DNA of 64,000 bases from Comamonas testosteroni (GCF_030505195.1 NZ_CP129672.1:620001-684000); one strand, 5' to 3'. Shown: positions 1-9,014, counted from the first letter of the stretch. Program-made: numbers and translations. Notes: generated by a model not told the origin, from the sequence alone.

Positions 1-165
1 CTGGTCTGCCGTGACTCTGGCGCCTTCCTGCGCCAACAGCAAAGGGGCTATGCCTGCACGCAGCAGCAGCTCCTCGCAGTCATGCCCTCGTCTTCTCACC
101 CCGGCAGCAATACCTCGCACCAACGCCATGGAGATCGTGAAAGGAACGATAGAAGCAGCAGCCAT
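1..165 (-). CDS. AraC-family transcriptional regulator, N-terminal part (runs off the window)
   Basis: The minus-strand frame is open from ATG at 165 to base 1, giving 55 residues. It begins MAAASIVPFTISMALVRGIA and continues with LLLRAGIAP and ARVTADQ. This pattern is typical of the N-terminal ligand-sensing domain of AraC regulators of the OruR/ArgR-like group (PF12625 type). The C-terminal helix-turn-helix would lie outside the window. A purine-rich RBS (AAGGTGA) sits 7 bases before the ATG. The gene diverges from the acyl-CoA operon that starts at 291, so by position it is the likely activator of that operon. The family call rests on a short fragment. Confidence 0.65.
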   Translation of the reverse strand, partial: MAAASIVPFTISMALVRGIAAGVRRRGHDCEELLLRAGIAPLLLAQEGARVTADQ

Positions 166-290
166 GAAAAGATCACCTTGAGGTCTTTTGACATACGAAA
201 GATGCGCTCGGCAATGGGTTTGCGCATCGGTAAATCCTACGATGGCCCTCATTGCTCGACATCTGCTTGCCACTTTCCCAAGGAGCCCTC
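166..290. promoter_or_regulatory. Divergent promoter region between the AraC regulator and the acyl-CoA operon
   Basis: These 125 noncoding bases separate two divergent starts. A TTGACA hexamer lies at 188-193 on the plus strand, but the -10 at the right distance (GCAATG) is poor, as expected for a promoter that needs an activator. The RBS of the thiolase gene (AAGGAG) is at 280-285. The AraC operator cannot be placed by eye. Confidence 0.4.
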
Positions 291-1475
291 ATGAGTCGCG
301 ATGTGTTTGTTGCCGGCGTAGGCATGATTCCATTTGCCAAGCCCGGAAAGAGTGATCCCTACTTCCAGATGGGCTCCAGCGCCACGTCCCTGGCGCTGGC
401 AGATGCAGGCCTCGCGTATGACGCAGTGCAGCAAGCCTATGTGGGCTATGTCTACGGTGACTCCACCGCCGGTCAGAGAGCGCTGTATGAGGTGGGCATG
501 TCCGGCATTCCCATCGTCAACGTCAACAACAACTGCTCTACCGGCTCCACTGCACTGTTCCTGGCACGCCAGGCCGTGGCCAGCGGCGCTGCAGACTGCG
601 TGCTGGCCCTGGGGTTCGAACAGATGACCCCTGGTGCACTGGGCTCGGTCTTCAGCGACCGGCCCAGCCCCTTTGACCGGTTCGAAGCGGAAACCGATGC
701 CCTGGTCGGCGACAACGGCGTGCCACTGGCCCTGCGCTACTTCGGCGGAGCAGGCAAGGCGCATATGGAGCAGTACGGCACGCAGCTTTCCACCTTCGCC
801 AAGATCCGCGCCAAGGCCAGCCGCCATGCAGCGCGCAATCCCGTGGCCCTGTTTCGCACCGAGGTTACGGAGGAAGAGGTCATGGCCTCCCCCGTGATGT
901 GGCCGGGCGTGATGACCCGGCTCATGGCCTGCCCACCCACCTGCGGCGCGGCAGCCGCCCTGCTGGTGTCCGAAGCCTATGCGCTCAAGCATGGCCTGGA
1001 TCACAGCGTGCGCATCCGCGCTCAGTCCATGACCACGGACAGCCCCAGGACCTTCGAGGCTCACGATATGCGCGAAGTAGTGGGCTTCAGCATGGCACAG
1101 GACGCTGCGCGCCAGGTCTATGAGCAGGCGGGCATCAGTCCCCAGGACGTGGACGTGGTGGAGCTGCATGACTGCTTTGCGCAAAACGAACTGCTGACCT
1201 ACGAAGCCCTGGGCCTGTGCCCCGTGGGCGGTGCGGAAAAGTTTGTCTGCGACGGCGACAACACCTACGGCGGCAAGTTTGTGACCAATCCGTCGGGCGG
1301 CCTGCTGTCCAAGGGACACCCTCTGGGCGCCACCGGCCTGGCCCAGTGCACGGAGCTGGTGCAGCAACTGCGCGGCCGCGCCGACCAGCGGCAGGTTGCC
1401 AATGCCCGCCTGGCGCTGCAGCACAACCTCGGCCTCGGTGGAGCCTGTGTGGTCACCCTCTACGAGCGCGTCTGA
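291..1475 (+). CDS. SCP2-type thiolase / lipid-transfer protein (acetyl-CoA acetyltransferase family)
   Basis: This 394-residue protein probably carries out thiolytic or retro-Claisen cleavage of a 3-ketoacyl-CoA at the end of a beta-oxidation round. Visible landmarks are the N-terminal VFVAGVGMIPFAKPG, the nucleophile in NNNCSTGS (Cys82), VELHDCFAQNE, SKGHPLGATG and the C-terminal GLGGACVV. They give the Cys-His-His-Cys set of the SCP-x/lipid-transfer thiolases rather than FadA-type enzymes. The ATG at 291 is preferred over an upstream TTG because AAGGAG lies 6 bases before it. It is the first gene of a tightly spaced seven-gene operon. The substrate is unknown; some relatives act as side-chain aldolases in steroid degradation. 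Confidence 0.85.
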   Translation: MSRDVFVAGVGMIPFAKPGKSDPYFQMGSSATSLALADAGLAYDAVQQAYVGYVYGDSTAGQRALYEVGMSGIPIVNVNNNCSTGSTALFLARQAVASGAADCVLALGFEQMTPGALGSVFSDRPSPFDRFEAETDALVGDNGVPLALRYFGGAGKAHMEQYGTQLSTFAKIRAKASRHAARNPVALFRTEVTEEEVMASPVMWPGVMTRLMACPPTCGAAAALLVSEAYALKHGLDHSVRIRAQSMTTDSPRTFEAHDMREVVGFSMAQDAARQVYEQAGISPQDVDVVELHDCFAQNELLTYEALGLCPVGGAEKFVCDGDNTYGGKFVTNPSGGLLSKGHPLGATGLAQCTELVQQLRGRADQRQVANARLALQHNLGLGGACVVTLYERV

Positions 1476-1486
1476 AGGAGCTGCCG

Positions 1487-1927
1487 ATGATTGACCCCCA
1501 ATGGATAGGGCATGTTCTGCCCTCTTCCGAACTCAGCCTCGACCGCAGTCGCCTGCGTTTCTTTGCCAAGGCCATCGGTGAGAGCAATGCCGTCTATACC
1601 GACCTGGAGGCCGCCCGCGCAGCGGGCTACCCGGACCTGCCCGCGCCCCCCACCTTTTTGTTTGCGGCGGAAATGGACAGTGGCACGTCCGACCTGCTCC
1701 TGCAAACCCTGAACATCCCGATCGCCAAGATCCTGCATGGTGAGCAAAGCTTTTGCTATCACCGCAGCGCCTGCGCCGGAGACCGCATCACGGTGCTGTC
1801 CAGGATCGATGACATCTACAGCAAGAAGAACGGTGCGCTGGAATTTGTCGTGAAGTCATCGCGCGCCGTCAATCAGAACAACGAGCTGGTGGCAGAAATG
1901 CGCTCCGTCATCGTGGTTCGCAACTAG
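1487..1927 (+). CDS. MaoC-like hot-dog dehydratase, N-terminal-domain type
   Basis: The 146-residue protein starts MIDPQWIGHVLPSSELSLDR, 11 bases after the thiolase stop, with GAAGGAG overlapping that stop. The stretch YTDLEAARAAGYPDLPAPPTFLFA is typical of the FAS1-type dehydratase N domain (PF13452), which forms the non-catalytic or half-site partner of a MaoC hydratase. Together with the next gene it probably makes a heteromeric (R)-specific enoyl-CoA hydratase, as in HtdX/HtdY or ChsH1/ChsH2 pairs. The longer upstream extension of this frame only overlaps the thiolase gene and is not expected to be translated. Confidence 0.8.
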   Translation: MIDPQWIGHVLPSSELSLDRSRLRFFAKAIGESNAVYTDLEAARAAGYPDLPAPPTFLFAAEMDSGTSDLLLQTLNIPIAKILHGEQSFCYHRSACAGDRITVLSRIDDIYSKKNGALEFVVKSSRAVNQNNELVAEMRSVIVVRN

Positions 1928-1939
1928 AAAGGGCTGGCA

Positions 1940-2353
1940 ATGAACACCCCTCGCTACGACGAGGTCCAGGTTGGAGATGTACTGCCCGCTCTCGACCTGC
2001 CCCCGATCAATCGCACCACACTGGCCTTGTTTGCCGGAGCCTCAGGCGACCACAACCCTATTCATATCGACACCGACTTTGCGCGCAAGGCCGGCATGCC
2101 CGATGTGTTTGCGCACGGCATGCTTGGCATGGCCTGGCTGGGTCGGCTGCTGACCAACTGGGCGCCACAGTCCCGGCTGCGCCGCTTCGATGTGCGCTTT
2201 CAGGGCATTACCCATCTTGCCAATGCGGCCTCATGCACGGGCCGCATCGTGGAAAAACGCGATGCGGACCGCGGCGTCCGCATCGAGGTGCAAAGCAGCA
2301 ACCAGCATGGCCAGACCAAGATCGCGGGCGATGCCTGGATCAGATTGCCCTGA
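1940..2353 (+). CDS. MaoC-family (R)-specific enoyl-CoA hydratase
   Basis: This is a 137-residue single hot-dog domain. The hydratase-2 signature is clear: FAGASGDHNPIHIDTDFARKAG, with the catalytic Asp and His, followed by VFAHGMLGMAWLGRLL. It follows the N-domain protein by 12 bases, so the two are very likely co-translated partners that hydrate 2-enoyl-CoA to the (3R)-hydroxyacyl-CoA. This stereochemistry fits the downstream SDR better than an L-specific FadB-like dehydrogenase, which is absent from the operon. Confidence 0.85.
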   Translation: MNTPRYDEVQVGDVLPALDLPPINRTTLALFAGASGDHNPIHIDTDFARKAGMPDVFAHGMLGMAWLGRLLTNWAPQSRLRRFDVRFQGITHLANAASCTGRIVEKRDADRGVRIEVQSSNQHGQTKIAGDAWIRLP

Positions 2354-2383
2354 GAGCGTATTGATTCCCTCAAGGAGACAGCA

Positions 2384-3214
2384 ATGACAGGAAAACTCGA
2401 CGGCAAGGTGGCTTTGGTTTCGGGCTCTGGCCGCGGCATAGGCCGCAGCATCGCCCTCAAGCTGGCCAGCGAAGGCGCACGCCTGGTCATCAACGACCTC
2501 GACGCCGAACCCGCCAATGAGACTCTGGCCTTGATACGCGAAATGGGCGGCGAGGCCATTGCCTGTGTGGGCAATGTCACCCACACCGACTTTGCCGAGC
2601 GCTTTGTCGGCGCCGCCGAACAGAAATACCAGGGCCTGGACATCATCGTCAACAACGCCGGCTACACCTGGGACAGCGTCATCCAGAAGATGAGCGACGA
2701 GCAGTGGTATGCCATTCTCGATTGCCATCTGACAGCGCCGTTTCGCATACTGCGTGCGGCCCAGCCCGTCATCAAGGCCTTGTCCAAGGCCGAGCTGGAA
2801 GCTGGCCAGCGCGTCATGCGCAAGGTGGTCAATATCTCCTCGGTGGCGGGTCTGTTCGGCAATGCGGGCCAGACCAACTACTCCGTGGCCAAGGCCGGCA
2901 TCACAGGCATGACCATGACGCTGGCCAAGGAGTGGGGACGCATGAACGTCAACGTGAACTGCGTGGCATTCGGGCTCATCAAGACAAGGCTGACCAACTC
3001 CGCAGCCAATGGCGAGACAGCCCACATCGAGGGCCGCGATATCAAGGTAGGCGTGAACCCCGGCCTGATGGCCGCCATGGAGCAGACGATTCCCCTGGGT
3101 CGGGCCGGCACGCCCGACGAAGCAGCGGGTGCGGTCTACCTCTTTTGCCAACCTGAGTCGGACTACATCAGCGGCCAGACCTTGATGTGTACCGGCGGCC
3201 TGACAGGGGTCTGA
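2384..3214 (+). CDS. Short-chain dehydrogenase/reductase, probable (3R)-hydroxyacyl-CoA dehydrogenase
   Basis: This is a 276-residue SDR. The cofactor motif is GSGRGIGRS near the N terminus, NNAG follows, and the catalytic Ser-Tyr-Lys set is in VVNISSVAG and TNYSVAKAG. An insertion of about 10 residues before the catalytic Ser (KALSKAELEAGQRVM) is larger than in FabG and is seen in SDRs of steroid and branched-chain acyl-CoA clusters. The RBS AAGGAG is at 2371-2376. The expected reaction is oxidation of the hydroxyacyl-CoA made by the MaoC pair to the 3-keto substrate of the thiolase. Confidence 0.85.
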   Translation: MTGKLDGKVALVSGSGRGIGRSIALKLASEGARLVINDLDAEPANETLALIREMGGEAIACVGNVTHTDFAERFVGAAEQKYQGLDIIVNNAGYTWDSVIQKMSDEQWYAILDCHLTAPFRILRAAQPVIKALSKAELEAGQRVMRKVVNISSVAGLFGNAGQTNYSVAKAGITGMTMTLAKEWGRMNVNVNCVAFGLIKTRLTNSAANGETAHIEGRDIKVGVNPGLMAAMEQTIPLGRAGTPDEAAGAVYLFCQPESDYISGQTLMCTGGLTGV

Positions 3215-3216
3215 AC

Positions 3217-4371
3217 ATGCTGCTGCCCAAACCCTTTCAACATGACTGGATGGATGCCGAGATCGACGCCTTCCGGGAGCAGGTGCGCCGCTACATCGAG
3301 CGCGAGCTGGCATCCCATGTCCCCGCCTGGCGCGCTCAGGGTTATGTGCCGCGCGAGACCTGGCGCGGCTTTGGCGAACATGGCTTTCTGCTGCCCGAGA
3401 TGGACGAGCAATGGGGCGGCGGCGGTGGCAACCTGGCCTATCAGCTAGTGGTGCAGGAAGAGCTTACCAAGGCCGAGATTCACGCCATCACCAGCGTGCA
3501 CACCATCACCGCCCATTACATAGACACCTATGGCACGCCCGAGCAAAAGCAGCGCTGGCTGCCCAAGCTGTGCAGCGGCGAGATGCTGGCCGGCATTGCG
3601 ATGACCGAGCCCAGCATGGGCTCCGACCTGAAAGCCATGCGCACACGCGCTGAGCCTGATGGGGATCACTATGTCATCAATGGCTCCAAGACCTTTATCA
3701 CCAACGGTTTCACCGCCAATCTGCTGGTAGTGGCCGTGCGCACGGGTGATGCCGGCAGCGGCGGTGTATCTCTGGTGGTGCTGGAGACCGAGAACCTGCC
3801 CGGCTTTCGCGTTGGACGCAGGCTGGACAAGATAGGCCAGCATATCTCCGACACAGCCGAACTGTTTTTTGAAGACGTGCGCATTCCTGCTTCTCAGTTG
3901 CTGGGCGGCACCGAAGGCCAGGGCTTCAAGCAGCTGATGGGCCAGCTGCCCTATGAACGCATGCTGCTTGGCGTGGGAGCCGCCGCCGCCATCGAAATGG
4001 CCGTGGCGCTGACGGTGGAGTACACGCAGCAGCGCAAGGCTTTTGGCCAGACGATCGCCGACTTCCAGAACACGCGTTTCAAGCTGGCCGAATGCGCCAC
4101 CACTGCCCATGTGGTGCGCAGCTTTGTCAACGACTGCATACAGCGCCTGCTGGATGGCACGCTGGAAAACGAGGCCGCCTACATGGCCAAGTGGTGGTGT
4201 AGCGAACAGCAGTGCCGCGTCATCGACGAGTGCCTGCAGTTGTTCGGCGGTTATGGCTATATGGAGGAGTACCCGATTGGCCGGATGTATGCCGATGCAC
4301 GCATCCAGAAGATCTACGGCGGTGCCAATGAAATCATGAAGGACCTGATCGCCAGACGCCTGTTTTCATAA
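3217..4371 (+). CDS. Acyl-CoA dehydrogenase
   Basis: This 384-residue flavoprotein makes the first alpha,beta-oxidation step. The motifs are AMTEPSMGSD, TFITNGFTAN, QRKAFGQTIADFQNTRFKLAE and FGGYGYMEEYPIGRMYADARI. The usual Glu of medium-chain enzymes is replaced in IYGGANEI, so the catalytic base is probably Glu247 in LPYERMLL, as in isovaleryl- and long-chain-type dehydrogenases. The ATG at 3217 begins 2 bases after the SDR stop; an in-frame GTG at 3187 lies inside the SDR gene and is rejected. The branched or long-chain preference is inferred from the shifted base only. Confidence 0.88.
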   Translation: MLLPKPFQHDWMDAEIDAFREQVRRYIERELASHVPAWRAQGYVPRETWRGFGEHGFLLPEMDEQWGGGGGNLAYQLVVQEELTKAEIHAITSVHTITAHYIDTYGTPEQKQRWLPKLCSGEMLAGIAMTEPSMGSDLKAMRTRAEPDGDHYVINGSKTFITNGFTANLLVVAVRTGDAGSGGVSLVVLETENLPGFRVGRRLDKIGQHISDTAELFFEDVRIPASQLLGGTEGQGFKQLMGQLPYERMLLGVGAAAAIEMAVALTVEYTQQRKAFGQTIADFQNTRFKLAECATTAHVVRSFVNDCIQRLLDGTLENEAAYMAKWWCSEQQCRVIDECLQLFGGYGYMEEYPIGRMYADARIQKIYGGANEIMKDLIARRLFS

Positions 4372-4425
4372 GCAGGGCTCAAGACCCGCTCTTTTCTCCA
4401 ACACACTGACCTTGGAAGGCCTGTC

Positions 4426-5982
4426 ATGTATCTCACGCAAAATCTGCGCCGCTCCATACAGCAGCAGCCCCACGCCACTGCCACGATCTACAACGGTCGC
4501 AGACGCAGTTTTGTGCAGTTGGGCGAGCGTGTGGCCCGCTTTGCTGGCGCCTTGCGCGCACTGGGCGTGCAAGCGGGCGACCGCGTGGCCATCCTCGGCC
4601 TGAACTCCGACTGGTATCTGGAGTACTACCTTGCCACCTACTGGGCGGGCGCTGCCGTCAACCCCATCAATATCCGATGGAGTGCTGCAGAGATCGCCTA
4701 TTCACTGGACGACTGTGACACCCATGTCCTGCTGGTGGATGACAGCTTTCTGCCCCTGATTCCTGAAATCCGAAAGAGTGCACAAGCCCTGCAGACGCTG
4801 ATCCACATCGGTGATGGCCCGGCTCCCGAAGGCATGCTTTCCTATGAGGCACTGGTTGCCAATACCGCGCCGGTGGAAGACGCCTTGCGTGGCGGAGATG
4901 ATCTGGCCGGTGTGTTCTATACCGGTGGCACCACCGGCACGCCCAAGGGCGTGATGCTCAGCCATCGCAATCTCTACACAAACGCCATCTCCGGCGTCTG
5001 CGAGAACACGGCACGTCGCAGCAGCGTCGGTTTGCATGCTGCGCCCATGTTTCATCTGGCAGACGGTGCCTTCATGAATGCGCTGCTGGCTGCTGGTGGC
5101 TGCCATGTCATGGTGCCGCGCTTTGATCCTGTGGCCGTTCTTCAGGCTATTTCCACAGAATCGATCACCGACCTGCTGCTGGTACCCACCATGATTCAGA
5201 TGTTGGTGGACCACCCGGATGTCCATCAATATGACCTGAGTTCGCTGCAGAACATGTTGTATGGGGCGTCGCCCATTTCCGAAGGTCTGTTGGACCGGGC
5301 CATGAAGACCATTCCCAGCGTCGGCTTCACCCAGGCCTATGGCATGACGGAGCTGGCCCCGGTCGCCACGGTTCTGAGCCCCGAAATGCACAGACAGGAG
5401 GGACGGACCCAAGGCCGCCATCGCAGCGCCGGACGCGCCACGGTCTGCACCGAAGTCCGTATCGTGGACCCCGACGGGCAGGAAGTGGCACGGGGCGAGG
5501 TGGGAGAAGTGGTTGTTCGCGGCCCCGGCGTCATGCTGGGCTACTGGAACAAGCCTACCGAGACTGCCGCTGCCATTCGCAACGGCTGGATGCACACGGG
5601 CGATGGCGGCCGCATGGATGACGAGGGCTATGTCTTCATCGTCGATCGCCTCAAAGACATGATCGTGACTGGCGGCGAGAACGTCTACAGTGTGGAAGTG
5701 GAAAGCGTAATCACCACCCATCCAGGCGTCGCATCCTGCGCTGTCATTGGCGTGCCCAGCGAGCAATGGGGCGAGCTGGTGCATGTCTTCATCGTGCGCA
5801 AAGCTGGTGCCATGCTTGAGGCCGATGAGCTAATCCAGTTCTGCAAGAATCGCATTGCCCACTACAAATGCCCGCGTGGGGTTTCCTTCATCGACGCCAT
5901 GCCGCTATCTGGCGCGGGCAAGATTTTGAAGACCACATTGCGCGCGCCCTTCTGGGCCAACCAGGAAAGAAAGATCGCCTAA
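4426..5982 (+). CDS. AMP-forming acyl-CoA ligase
   Basis: This 518-residue ANL-superfamily enzyme activates a carboxylic acid to its CoA thioester with ATP. The P-loop is FYTGGTTGTPKGVMLSHRN, the A5 region is QAYGMTELAPV, the hinge is DRLKDMIVTGGENVYSVEVE, and the C-terminal lysine is in PLSGAGKILKTTLR. The 54-base gap to the dehydrogenase is the largest in the operon, but no terminator is visible in it. It overlaps the enoyl-CoA hydratase start by one base (TAATG). It supplies the entry step of the operon's beta-oxidation route. Confidence 0.88.
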   Translation: MYLTQNLRRSIQQQPHATATIYNGRRRSFVQLGERVARFAGALRALGVQAGDRVAILGLNSDWYLEYYLATYWAGAAVNPINIRWSAAEIAYSLDDCDTHVLLVDDSFLPLIPEIRKSAQALQTLIHIGDGPAPEGMLSYEALVANTAPVEDALRGGDDLAGVFYTGGTTGTPKGVMLSHRNLYTNAISGVCENTARRSSVGLHAAPMFHLADGAFMNALLAAGGCHVMVPRFDPVAVLQAISTESITDLLLVPTMIQMLVDHPDVHQYDLSSLQNMLYGASPISEGLLDRAMKTIPSVGFTQAYGMTELAPVATVLSPEMHRQEGRTQGRHRSAGRATVCTEVRIVDPDGQEVARGEVGEVVVRGPGVMLGYWNKPTETAAAIRNGWMHTGDGGRMDDEGYVFIVDRLKDMIVTGGENVYSVEVESVITTHPGVASCAVIGVPSEQWGELVHVFIVRKAGAMLEADELIQFCKNRIAHYKCPRGVSFIDAMPLSGAGKILKTTLRAPFWANQERKIA

Positions 5983-6764
5983 TGTCCGAACTCGTTTTAT
6001 GGGAGCAGCGCAATGGCGTCGGCCATATCGTGCTGAACCAGCCCGACCAGGGCAATGTCATCAGCACCCCCATGGCCCATGCACTGGCCGCTGCGGTGCA
6101 ACAGGCCTGCAAGGCAGATATTGGCGCTGTACTGATCTCTGCTGCAGGCAAGCAATTTTGCGTGGGCGGGGATATTCGTGAGTTCGTGCAAAACCGCAAT
6201 CAGCTGCCCCGCCAGATCACGGAAATTCTGGCCCTGCTCAACCCCACCATGCACGCACTGGTCACCATGCCCGTGCCTGTCATCAGCGCCATTCAGGGTG
6301 CGCTGGGCGGTGGCGGCATTGGCCTGGGTCTGTGTGCTGACATCGTGCTGGCCTCCAACAAGGTGTTCTTGCGCGGTGGTTACTCGGCCATAGGGTTGAG
6401 CCCGGATCTGGGCTCCTCCTACTACCTCAGCCGCAGGGCTGGTGCTGCCAAGGCCAAGTACCTGCTGATGAGCAACCGTCCTGCCTCTGCCCAGGACTGC
6501 TTGCGCATGGGCATCTTTGACGAGTTGCATGAGCCGGATGCTCTGGCTGCCCAGGCCCTTCAACTGGCCGAAGACCTGGCTGCAGGCGCTCCCCATTCTC
6601 TGGCCCATATCAAAAAGCTCTGCGACAGCGCCCACAGCCATGATCTGGCCGCCCACCTCGAGGCCGAACGCCTGGCCATCACCGACTGCGCCAGCCATAC
6701 CAATAGCCGTGAGGGCGTGAGCGCCTTTCTGGAAAAACGCGCTCCCGCTTTTTCACGCCGCTGA
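5982..6764 (+). CDS. Enoyl-CoA hydratase/isomerase (crotonase family)
   Basis: This 260-residue crotonase-fold protein starts at the ATG that overlaps the ligase stop codon. Oxyanion-hole segments are AAGKQFCVGGDIREF and IQGALGGGGIGLGLCADIV. The second acidic catalytic position falls in RGGYSAIGLSPDLGSS, which has Ser rather than Glu at the first acid position, so the enzyme may be an isomerase or have another crotonase activity rather than a classic hydratase. The operon already has a MaoC hydratase pair, which also argues for a distinct role. Confidence 0.82.
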   Translation: MSELVLWEQRNGVGHIVLNQPDQGNVISTPMAHALAAAVQQACKADIGAVLISAAGKQFCVGGDIREFVQNRNQLPRQITEILALLNPTMHALVTMPVPVISAIQGALGGGGIGLGLCADIVLASNKVFLRGGYSAIGLSPDLGSSYYLSRRAGAAKAKYLLMSNRPASAQDCLRMGIFDELHEPDALAAQALQLAEDLAAGAPHSLAHIKKLCDSAHSHDLAAHLEAERLAITDCASHTNSREGVSAFLEKRAPAFSRR

Positions 6765-6893
6765 AACTGCCTTTTATTTAAGCAACACATGCAATACCTT
6801 TGTGAGCAAGGCTTTGCAGACATTTCCCCGGAATTACCCACAGACCGGCCCACATGATCTGGGGACAAGCCAAGCTGTTGTGTAATCACCCGC

Positions 6894-7538
6894 ATGCCCA
6901 GATTGATTGCCCCCAGCAAGGACGAAAGTGCCCTGCTCCCTCCGTTTCTGGAATTGCCCGAACATGCAATCCACCTTCCGCAGTCCGAAGCCGAATTTGA
7001 AGCCGCCTTCAAGGCCATGAATGCCGAGCCTGTGCTCGGCTTTGACACGGAAAGCAAACCCATCTTTAATATCGGCCAGCAGGACAACGGCCCTCATCTG
7101 GTGCAGCTCGCCACGGCCAGCCAGGTCTGGCTGCTGCAGCTGCACAGGCCCATGGCTCTGGAAGTATCGCGCATGGTGCTGGCTGCAGAACATATCTGCA
7201 AGGTCGGCTTCGGGCTCGATAACGATAAACACTCCCTGCCCCGCAGGCTGGGAGCGCCGCTGATCAATATTCAGGATCTGGACAGCCGCTTCAAGCGGCT
7301 GGGCTATGGCCCGTCGGTGGGTGTGCGTGCTGCAGCAGCGCTGGTACTCCAGCAGAGCTTTCGCAAGTCCAAGCGCACCACCACCTCCAACTGGGCCGCA
7401 GCAGAACTCAGCCCGGCCCAGCGACGCTATGCCGCCAATGACGCCCATGCCCCGGCCGTCATCTATGCGCACCTGCCCACCTGGGAAAGCGCCCTCCCCG
7501 TTCTTCCACGGCGCGCCCCCAGAAGTCCGAGGTCCTGA
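6894..7538 (+). CDS. 3'-5' exonuclease, RNase D-like (DEDDy)
   Basis: This is a 214-residue single-domain exonuclease. The DEDDy residues are all visible: Asp51 and Glu53 in GFDTESKP, the exo II acidic residues Asp109/Asp111 in GLDNDKHSL, and Tyr179 with Asp183 in YAANDAHAPAVIY. It lacks the HRDC domains of full RNase D. It follows the operon by 129 bases, with no clear terminator between. The Arg/Pro-rich C-terminal tail after the last motif is probably disordered. The substrate, RNA or DNA, cannot be told. Confidence 0.82.
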   Translation: MPRLIAPSKDESALLPPFLELPEHAIHLPQSEAEFEAAFKAMNAEPVLGFDTESKPIFNIGQQDNGPHLVQLATASQVWLLQLHRPMALEVSRMVLAAEHICKVGFGLDNDKHSLPRRLGAPLINIQDLDSRFKRLGYGPSVGVRAAAALVLQQSFRKSKRTTTSNWAAAELSPAQRRYAANDAHAPAVIYAHLPTWESALPVLPRRAPRSPRS

Positions 7539-7609
7539 AGTGTCGTGCCTCCGATCGCGAGCCGAATCCTGAAGGCAAGGCGTCAAGAGTTCTGGGCCTG
7601 ATAGCGGGG

Positions 7610-8806
7610 TCAGGCAATCATTCTCCATTGCGACTGGCTCTCGTCTTGCGCAGAGCTCATGACGCAATCCCGCCCCGCCTTCTTGGCCTGGTAGAGCAGC
7701 GCATCGGCCTGGGCCAGTGCCTGCTCGAAATCCTGCGCGGAGCTGAGTGCAGCAATGCCAAAACTGGCTGTCACCCTCATTTGCGCAGGCATTCCTGCGA
7801 GCACATGACTTTGCAAGCGCTCACGCACACGCTCCACAATGGCTTGCGCTTCGAACAGCTGTACTCGCGAAAGCAGCAAGACGAACTCCTCTCCGCCGAA
7901 GCGGGCAACCAGATCACAGTCTCTGACCTGCTGAGTCAGCAGTTGTGCCAGGTGCTGCAGCACCTGATCGCCAGCTGCATGACCCCAGTTGTCGTTGATG
8001 TACTTGAAATGATCGATGTCCACAGCGACCACGGCCCAGGGCACCAGCCGCTGATCGGCCAAACGCGACTCTGCAGCCTCCATGAAAGCGCGACGATTGA
8101 GCAGGCGCGTCAAAGAGTCCCGGTTGCGCTCTTCGCGCAATGTCGTCATCACATCCCTGACCGAGCATGCCAGCAGTCCTACAGCAAACCACATCGCAAA
8201 CAGAAGCGCTATGGCCTGGGTGAGCAGCCAATATCCGGATCGGGTCAGCTCCTGCACTTCGTGCACAGGCAACAGACTGACGGCCGCAGGCCGTAACAAT
8301 GCATTGCATACATTGAGCCCATAGGCCCAGCGCACTGCGCGCTCCAGCCAGTCCTTTGACGAATCGGCCCTGAGAAAAGCCGGTATGGCCAGGGTCAGCT
8401 GCAGCGCCATCGCCAGTGCCAGACACTGCACGCGGACCCACAAGTTATTCTCGATCCGGGAAAAATAGAACAGCACGGACAGGGCGACGACAGCGATCAG
8501 AATGCCGCCGGGCACACTCGCCCCCGCAGACCCCAGCCTAAGTGAAACCCCTTGCGCCAGCGACCAGGTACCAAGCAGGTACAGGCATGCCGTGGCCATG
8601 GCAAACTGGCTCAGCTGCGCATTGCTCATCAGGCTTTGGGCAGCCAAAGCCGTCGCGAGCAGCACGTAACCGCCCACCAGCCAGAGCAGAAACAGCGCAC
8701 GCGGCTGTCGGCGTTGCACATACCAGCAAGCCAACAGGGCAAACCCGAACAACACCACGCAAGCCGGTGCAATCAAGGCAAAGTACAAATCTGCAGGCTG
8801 GCCCAA
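7610..8806 (-). CDS. Membrane-anchored diguanylate cyclase (GGDEF)
   Basis: The 398-residue protein starts with seven or eight predicted membrane helices over roughly the first 200 residues, followed by a GGDEF domain. The active-site loop is RFGGEEF (GGEEF at 304-308), with RDSLTRLLNRRAFME at the start of the domain and DIDHFKYINDNWGHAAGDQVL in the metal and substrate region. It should make cyclic di-GMP from GTP at the inner membrane. No EAL domain and no RxxD inhibitory site directly before the loop is visible. It faces the exonuclease gene tail to tail. Confidence 0.9.
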   Translation of the reverse strand: MGQPADLYFALIAPACVVLFGFALLACWYVQRRQPRALFLLWLVGGYVLLATALAAQSLMSNAQLSQFAMATACLYLLGTWSLAQGVSLRLGSAGASVPGGILIAVVALSVLFYFSRIENNLWVRVQCLALAMALQLTLAIPAFLRADSSKDWLERAVRWAYGLNVCNALLRPAAVSLLPVHEVQELTRSGYWLLTQAIALLFAMWFAVGLLACSVRDVMTTLREERNRDSLTRLLNRRAFMEAAESRLADQRLVPWAVVAVDIDHFKYINDNWGHAAGDQVLQHLAQLLTQQVRDCDLVARFGGEEFVLLLSRVQLFEAQAIVERVRERLQSHVLAGMPAQMRVTASFGIAALSSAQDFEQALAQADALLYQAKKAGRDCVMSSAQDESQSQWRMIA

Positions 8807-9014
8807 TTGAGGTTCTCCGCGCAGGAAACTGTGAATTCAATGTCATCCATTCTCCGGCGAGAAGTATCTCCAATATTCCAATACAGCGCTCGCCTTCACT
8901 CTGGCATAAGCACATAGCCATTAGGTCGTTCGCCTGAATCAGCGTCCTGTCCATAATCAATGACGCCAAAGCTCTGGCTGTGGCGTTCGAATAACTTGCC
9001 AAAGAGACACACAC

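Noticed and set aside
249..1424. Minus-strand frame of 391 codons opposite the thiolase gene
   Set aside because: Shadow of the thiolase gene, which has intact catalytic motifs and an RBS.
8807..9014. SAM riboswitch in the metY leader
   Set aside because: No SAM-I or SAM-II core pattern could be recognised by eye in this 208-base leader.
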